Below are positions 31,010 to 36,071 of a stretch of DNA of 36,071 nucleotides, piece after piece. Under the pieces are notes generated by a model. It was not told the origin of the DNA. It saw only the letters and a program-made list of their open reading frames with translations, and did not search any database. A program made the translations under genes and the position numbers. The DNA lies in assembly GCA_018711545.1 (NCBI GenBank), contig DVIC01000082.1, positions 1 through 36,071 on the forward strand. The letters run 5' to 3'. Source of the stretch: Fimenecus stercoravium. Lineage in GTDB: Bacteria; Bacillota; Clostridia; Oscillospirales; Acutalibacteraceae. Position 1 is the stretch's first letter. Every line of letters starts with the position of its first letter.

Positions 31010-31081
31010 ATGTACGGTATAGGAACTGAAGAACCGCAGACATTCGGTTCGCTGTCCGCTGCGGTCAAATTTGACAGATAA
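31010..31081 (+). CDS. Possible 23-aa small protein inside the structured RNA
   Basis: ATG at 31010 follows GGGAGG (30996-31001) by 8 nt, an ideal ribosome binding site. The frame reads MYGIGTEEPQTFGSLSAAVK and three more residues before TAA. There is no recognisable family. Two alternative perfect stems run through the same bases (see the RNA), so the frame may be accidental. Confidence 0.25.
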   Translation: MYGIGTEEPQTFGSLSAAVKFDR

Positions 31082-31239
31082 GATGTAAGTTGTAAGAGTT
31101 TTATCGTATCTCCAAGAACAAATTTGACTACGTTCGCTGTAAGAAGTGCGTTAAAGAACTACAAAAACAAAACGATTTTCGTGAAGTCTGACGCCGCAGC
31201 GGGCAGCTTAGATAAAACTGAATAACGATATAAATAGAG

Positions 31240-31268
31240 GCTCCGAGACCGTCCGTTTCGGAGCTTTT
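31240..31268 (+). terminator. Terminator of the large structured RNA
   Basis: GCTCCGA (31240-31246) pairs with TCGGAGC (31258-31264), followed by TTTTGCTTT. Confidence 0.78.
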
Positions 31269-31296
31269 GCTTTGCCTGTTTGCAGCGCTCCTATAC

Positions 31297-31332
31297 AAAA
31301 ATCCCCGCTTGAATGGAAAGCGGGGATTTTTA
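31297..31332 (-). terminator. Terminator of the GH16 gene (works in both directions)
   Basis: AAAAATCCCCGCTT and AAGCGGGGATTTTT form a stem with T-runs on both strands. It lies 22 nt after the GH16 stop codon. Confidence 0.88.
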
Positions 31333-31353
31333 TATGTATCATTGTTTTTGCGC

Positions 31354-32403
31354 TTAATTTGCCATATCCAACCCACCGGGGAACAAGGCATCGTCGATGA
31401 TGTAGGGCTCGTAATTCTCATTTTGCCATACCTTGACATAATCCACATAAAAGGCGGTATCGCCTTCATGTGAAAACTGCCCGATCTTCTGCCCGTGCGG
31501 GCCCCAGCCGTCGCCCGCGTCGATCTCCACGGTCAGGCGCAAAAACTCCTTGACCTTGGAGACGCCGCCGCCCGCCGTGGCCCAGGTCGGTTCGCCGTCG
31601 ATGTAAAACACATAATATTCCGGCGTCCACTTCAGCGCAAAGGTGTGATAGCCGTCGTACAGATCCTGCTCTAATGTATTGATAATCGTGTCGGAGGCGG
31701 CGAATTCCCCATAGCCGTTCCACAACAGCGCATGCCCCATGCGGCTTTGGCGGTTGCGGCGGAACGCGCTTTCATACACGTCGATCTCCGTACCGTCCAC
31801 GCCTTCGCTCGCGACCTTGCGCATATTGGAGGATTGCAGCCAAAACGCCGACCAAAGCCCGTCGGCATCGGGCAACTTCACGCGCACCTCAAAGTAGCCG
31901 AACGCCTGTGCGAACAGGAGTTCGTCACTCGAACCTTTATTGTTGTCGCCGTCCCCGACAATGCGGCGCGTCTCAATACCGCCCGTGAACCGTCCGGCGG
32001 CAGGGCAGTCGCCGGAGCACGTGTGGTCGTCTTCGTACCGCGCATGGATGACGGCGTTGCCGTCGCGCACCTCCACCAATTCCGGGCACCACCAGCAGGC
32101 GTATTCCGGGTGTGCCTCGTCGTTCGACTCCCAGCGCACGGCGTGCGGCGAGGTCGTCCAGATCTCATGGCTGCCCGTGTAGCGGTCGCCGAAGCGGATG
32201 TTCCGGTTGAGCGCGTCACCCTCAAAATCATCCTCAAACACCATGTACCAGCCGTCCTCACCGAGCGTGGGAATAGAAAGATCATACCCCTTTTCTTTCC
32301 AACTCTCGTCATTTTTCGGGCGCGTGGTCACACCGACCGCAATGGCAATGATCCCCGCCACGACCAGAACTGCGCCCACAATCAAAATAATCACGCGTTT
32401 CAC
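31354..32403 (-). CDS. Membrane-anchored GH16 glycoside hydrolase (beta-glucanase/laminarinase-like)
   Basis: GH16 enzymes cleave beta-1,3/1,4-glucans and related galactans. The 349-aa protein has an N-terminal membrane anchor (KRVIILIVGAVLVVAGIIAI, 2-21) and a jelly-roll domain (about 45-345) with the catalytic motif GTEIDVYES (E206 nucleophile, D208, E211 acid/base). Other GH16 landmarks are VFEDDFEGDALN, FGYFEVRVKLP, GLWSAFWL and YHTFALKWTPEYYVFYIDGE. An insert holds four cysteines (C103, C106, C129, C133). The GTG at 32403 lies 7 nt after GGAGG; an upstream ATG (32421) precedes that site and is rejected. It acts outside the cell, attached to the membrane. Confidence 0.9.
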   Translation of the reverse strand: MKRVIILIVGAVLVVAGIIAIAVGVTTRPKNDESWKEKGYDLSIPTLGEDGWYMVFEDDFEGDALNRNIRFGDRYTGSHEIWTTSPHAVRWESNDEAHPEYACWWCPELVEVRDGNAVIHARYEDDHTCSGDCPAAGRFTGGIETRRIVGDGDNNKGSSDELLFAQAFGYFEVRVKLPDADGLWSAFWLQSSNMRKVASEGVDGTEIDVYESAFRRNRQSRMGHALLWNGYGEFAASDTIINTLEQDLYDGYHTFALKWTPEYYVFYIDGEPTWATAGGGVSKVKEFLRLTVEIDAGDGWGPHGQKIGQFSHEGDTAFYVDYVKVWQNENYEPYIIDDALFPGGLDMAN

Positions 32404-32432
32404 GTTTCTCCCTCCGCTCATAGAATGATCTT

Positions 32433-32461
32433 ATAGTATCGAATTTTCAATGGAATGTCAA
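32433..32461 (-). promoter_or_regulatory. Promoter of the GH16 gene
   Basis: On the minus strand TTGACA (32461-32456) and TACTAT (32438-32433) are 17 bp apart, about 30 nt before the GTG start. Confidence 0.78.
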
Positions 32462-32510
32462 CGGAAAAGGGATAAAAGACGCCTGTCCCTTCGGATTTGG
32501 AAACGCCGGA

Positions 32511-32539
32511 TTGCAACAGGACGAAAACTGTGGTAAAAT
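32511..32539 (+). promoter_or_regulatory. Promoter of tsaD
   Basis: TTGCAA (32511-32516) and TAAAAT (32534-32539) are 17 bp apart, about 57 nt before the ATG. Confidence 0.7.
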
Positions 32540-32595
32540 ACGAAGAAGTTTGGCTTTGCACAATGTGTAAAAGTCCTGTGAAAAGGGGAATCGGA

Positions 32596-33615
32596 ATGCG
32601 GATCTTAGCGCTGGAAAGCTCCTGTGATGAGACTGCCGCCGCAGTCGTAGAGGACGGCAGACGTATACTGTCCAATGTGGTCGCCACGCAAATCGAGCGC
32701 CATAAAATATTCGGCGGCGTCGTGCCGGAGATCGCCTCGCGCCTGCATGCGGAATCGATCAGCGCGGTGACGGCAGAAGCGCTCGAGCAAGCGGGCATGA
32801 CGCTTGCTATGGTGGATGCGATCGCCGTGACTTATGCGCCGGGGCTCATCGGCGCATTGCTTGTGGGCGTGAATTATGCGAAAGGGCTCGCATTGGGCAG
32901 CGGCAAGCCGCTGGTGCCCGTGCACCATCTGCGCGCGCACATCGCCGCAAATTATATCACGCACCGGGATCTTGAACCACCGTTTTTGTGTCTGGTCGTC
33001 TCGGGCGGGAATACGCTTTTGGTGCAGGTGAAAGATTATACGGAATTTCAAGTGCTCGGCAGAACGCGCGACGACGCGGCGGGCGAGGCGCTCGACAAGG
33101 CGGCGCGCGCCATGGGGCTGCCGTATCCGGGCGGCGTACATTTGGATGAAGCGTCCAAGGGCGGCGACCCGCACGCCTTTTCTTTTCCGCATCCGAATGT
33201 GGAGGGCAGCCCGCTCGATTTCAGCTTTTCGGGTCTCAAGACCGCCGTGCTCAACCGCCTGCATAACGCCGCGCAAAAAGGGGAGACTATCGAAAAAGCA
33301 GATCTCGGCGCGTCGTTTCAATCCGCCGTGGCAGATGCCCTGCTGCGCAACACCGATCTTGCGCTGGAGATGTATCCCGAAACCGAAAAACTCGTGCTCG
33401 CGGGCGGGGTCTCGGCGAACTCGGTTTTGCGTGAACGTGTCACGCTTCTTGCAAAGCGGCGCGGTGTGCGGCTGTATCTGCCGGAGCTTTCTTTGTGCGG
33501 CGACAACGCGGCGATGGTTGGGGCGCAGGGCTTTTATGAGTGGCGCGCGGGGAGATGTGCGGATATGTCGCTCAATGCGGCCGCGACTATGCCGATCGAG
33601 GAAAACGGGCGGTAA
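32596..33615 (+). CDS. tsaD: tRNA threonylcarbamoyladenosine transferase TsaD
   Basis: TsaD, with TsaB and TsaE, transfers threonylcarbamoyl to A37 of ANN-decoding tRNAs (t6A), an essential modification. The 339-aa protein has the ASKHA N-terminus ILALESSCDETAAAVVEDG (3-21), FGGVVPEIASRLHAE, the metal-binding HHLRAH (H111, H115), LVVSGGNTLLV, and LVLAGGVSANSVLRE near 270. Length is typical. AGGGGAA and the ATG at 32596 give the standard start. tsaB/tsaE are not adjacent. A weak terminator-like GGCG/CGCC plus T-run overlaps the stop (33608-33629). Confidence 0.97.
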   Translation: MRILALESSCDETAAAVVEDGRRILSNVVATQIERHKIFGGVVPEIASRLHAESISAVTAEALEQAGMTLAMVDAIAVTYAPGLIGALLVGVNYAKGLALGSGKPLVPVHHLRAHIAANYITHRDLEPPFLCLVVSGGNTLLVQVKDYTEFQVLGRTRDDAAGEALDKAARAMGLPYPGGVHLDEASKGGDPHAFSFPHPNVEGSPLDFSFSGLKTAVLNRLHNAAQKGETIEKADLGASFQSAVADALLRNTDLALEMYPETEKLVLAGGVSANSVLRERVTLLAKRRGVRLYLPELSLCGDNAAMVGAQGFYEWRAGRCADMSLNAAATMPIEENGR

Positions 33616-33705
33616 TGCGCCGATTTTTTGGACAGCTAACCGCTCTTTTGTGGATTGTTCATCAAAAAGCGGCACAGAATTGACATTTTATTAACATTTT
33701 CCATG

Positions 33706-33734
33706 TTGCTTTTTTTGGTGGGCTATATTATAAT
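33706..33734 (+). promoter_or_regulatory. Promoter of pckG
   Basis: A consensus -10 TATAAT (33729-33734) follows TTGCTT (33706-33711) by 17 bp. An isolated TTGACA lies further up at 33680-33685. Confidence 0.7.
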
Positions 33735-33740
33735 GCTACT

Positions 33741-33833
33741 CGAATGGCGCTTTTTTCCATTCTGCATTTTTGTAATGCCAATCATGCAAAATTATCTCGG
33801 CGCAAGCCGAAGTTTTGGAGAAGGAGAATCAAT
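33741..33833 (+). promoter_or_regulatory. pckG leader with two hairpins
   Basis: The ~90-nt untranslated leader holds GAATGG/CCATTC (33742-33762) and GCATT/AATGC (about 33766-33780). No known riboswitch is recognised. A regulatory role is only suggested. Confidence 0.35.
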
Positions 33834-35624
<1,791 letters not shown>

Positions 35625-35647
35625 GCGATTCTCCTTTATACAAAGCT

Positions 35648-35692
35648 GCCCGCCGGTATTCGCATCGCGCGAATGCCGGCGGGCTTTTGTTT
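35648..35692 (+). terminator. Terminator after pckG
   Basis: GCCCGCCGG-T-ATTCGC pairs with GCGAAT-G-CCGGCGGGC (35648-35684), followed by TTTTGTTTTT. Confidence 0.93.
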
Positions 35693-35769
35693 TTCGTATA
35701 AACAATGTATGTCCGCTGCTTTCTTTCTGAATATCTTTCTCTCCGAACATATTATATACAATTAATATT

Positions 35770-35800
35770 AGTTAAAAATTATTAGTTAAGCTCAAGTTAA
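35770..35800 (+). repeat. Three short AGTTAA repeats in an AT-rich gap
   Basis: The 35.70-35.83 kb gap is much more AT-rich than its surroundings. AGTTAA occurs at 35770, 35784 and 35795 (steps of 14 and 11 bp). On the minus strand this reads TTAACT, similar in look to tandem boxes of response regulators. No gene start lies next to them, since both flanking genes converge here. Confidence 0.4.
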
Positions 35801-35819
35801 GATCGGCAAAACGAAATCA

Positions 35820-35863
35820 GAAAAACCAAAGCGGCTGTTTCCCGAAACGGAAACAGCCGCTTT
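35820..35863 (-). terminator. Terminator of the HTH gene
   Basis: AAAGCGGCTGTTTCC (35828-35842) pairs with GGAAACAGCCGCTTT (35849-35863), 15 perfect pairs. On the minus strand it is followed by GGTTTTTC. It touches the stop codon of the HTH gene. Confidence 0.85.
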
Positions 35864-36060
35864 TACGGCATCTGGTCGTTTTCATCCTCCACATACAGCA
35901 GGATATCCTCCACGCGGCAGTGCAGGATCTTGCACAGGTCGTTGATCTTCAGCGTGCTGATGCTGCGGTTGTGCCGAATGCGATCCAATGTTGCCGAGCT
36001 GATGTTGTATTTGCCTGTCGGGGTTTCACCACGTGAAATAGGTCCTATACCACGATTCAC
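35863..36060 (-). pseudogene. XRE/Cro-type HTH regulator, N-terminus damaged or incomplete
   Basis: The 65 residues include a clear helix-turn-helix of a small Cro-like family: KYNISSATLDRIRHN (about 18-32), then ISTLKINDLCKILHCRVED (34-52). Intact members of this family are about 70-75 aa, beginning with a short helix such as a Y-x-P-F/L-W pattern. That part is missing here: the GTG at 36060 has no ribosome binding site and a TGA lies in frame two codons upstream. RGETPT also joins the KYNISS helix too early, suggesting a small deletion. A functional protein from this GTG cannot be excluded; the window ends 11 bases later. Confidence 0.5.
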
Positions 36061-36071
36061 TTGTCAAGGAG

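Larger units (their letters stand above)
30599..31273 (+). ncRNA. Candidate large structured noncoding RNA (~675 nt)
   Basis: A strong promoter and a terminator bracket 675 nt with no convincing gene but many exact stems. Examples are GGCTTTT/AAAAgAGCC enclosing ATCT/AGAT (30650-30679); GCCGT/ACGGC (30733-30747); GCGGACG/CGTTCGC (30780-30802); GGGG/CCCC (30838-30851); GGTC/GACC (30854-30868); CGAGAC/GTCTCG enclosing CAATCG/CGATTG (30911-30957); ACCGCAG/CTGCGGT (31033-31065); and a long-range 9-bp AGTTTTATC/GATAAAACT (31097-31105 with 31211-31219). I recognise no rnpB, tmRNA, T-box or riboswitch core. OLE, ROOL or GOLLD-type giant RNAs are the nearest known classes by size; membership is not shown. 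The region also covers the only long gene-poor stretch of the window. Confidence 0.65.

Noticed and set aside
30903..31022. 39-codon frame with a hydrophobic middle (AIVLSIVIGLGGWFLKSLLL), like a small toxin
   Set aside because: TTG start 13 nt from a weak GGAG, and the frame lies across the nested stems CGAGAC/GTCTCG and CAATCG/CGATTG, which better explain the sequence as RNA.
30815..31081. 88-codon frame across the large RNA
   Set aside because: No ribosome binding site at its start, no family resemblance, and it crosses several perfect stems.
30599..31273. RNase P RNA, tmRNA, T-box or c-di-GMP riboswitch
   Set aside because: The conserved cores (GAGGAAAGTCC, tRNA-like ends, AGGGTGGAACCGCG, c-di-GMP core) are absent.

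Overview
The window looks like a chromosomal segment of an anaerobic Bacillota (Clostridia), probably a gut Oscillospirales/Ruminococcaceae-like lineage. This is inferred from the gene order (secE-nusG-rplK-rplA-rplJ-rplL), moderately high GC, AGGAGG-type ribosome binding sites, DUF5685 and TM2 proteins, a GTP-type PEP carboxykinase and the fermentative redox enzymes. No prophage, insertion sequence, CRISPR array, tRNA or rRNA gene was seen.

Layout. 1-3.6 kb: protein export and transcription genes (secE, nusG), then ribosomal stalk genes in two units. rplK-rplA carries two copies of an L1-site mimic. rplJ-rplL has its own promoter, an L10 leader and an attenuator, and ends at a strong terminator, so rpoB/rpoC do not follow. 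3.7-4.2 kb: a zinc-ribbon/TM2 membrane protein. 4.3-11.9 kb: an apparent five-gene operon with a CobO-type corrinoid adenosyltransferase, a C_GCAxxG_C_C protein, a GH36-like glycosidase, a Cys-type sulfatase and a GH31 glycosidase. 12.0-12.7 kb: a PHP phosphoesterase on the minus strand. 12.8-18.0 kb: three genes (NuoE-like, NuoF-like, and a large 2Fe-2S/GltD/NuoG-like fusion) matching the Stn-type electron-bifurcating transhydrogenase. 18.0-20.2 kb: a cobalamin riboswitch with terminator controlling two exported proteins, an alpha/alpha-barrel protein with a sortase-like tail and a DUF4430 lipoprotein. Together they resemble the two halves of intrinsic factor/transcobalamin. 20.4-23.4 kb: metF, DUF5685, a J-domain-like protein with no HPD motif, and a membrane protein. 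23.5-29.8 kb: pyrE-radC and uvrB-uvrA. 29.9-30.4 kb (minus): a DUF1292 protein followed by a probable 6S RNA. 30.6-31.3 kb: about 675 nt with a strong promoter, many perfect stems and a terminator but no convincing gene, a candidate large structured RNA. 31.3-32.4 kb (minus): a membrane-anchored GH16 enzyme. 32.5-35.7 kb: tsaD and pckG. The end holds a small HTH regulator with a damaged or incomplete N-terminus.

How the parts work together. Two loci point to corrinoid use: the riboswitch-controlled surface pair could capture B12, and the CobO-like enzyme could adenosylate it. The three glycosidases and the sulfatase suggest feeding on decorated, possibly sulfated, glycans. The Stn-type complex would balance NADH, NADPH and ferredoxin. 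The strongest leads are the split B12-binder pair and the large structured RNA.
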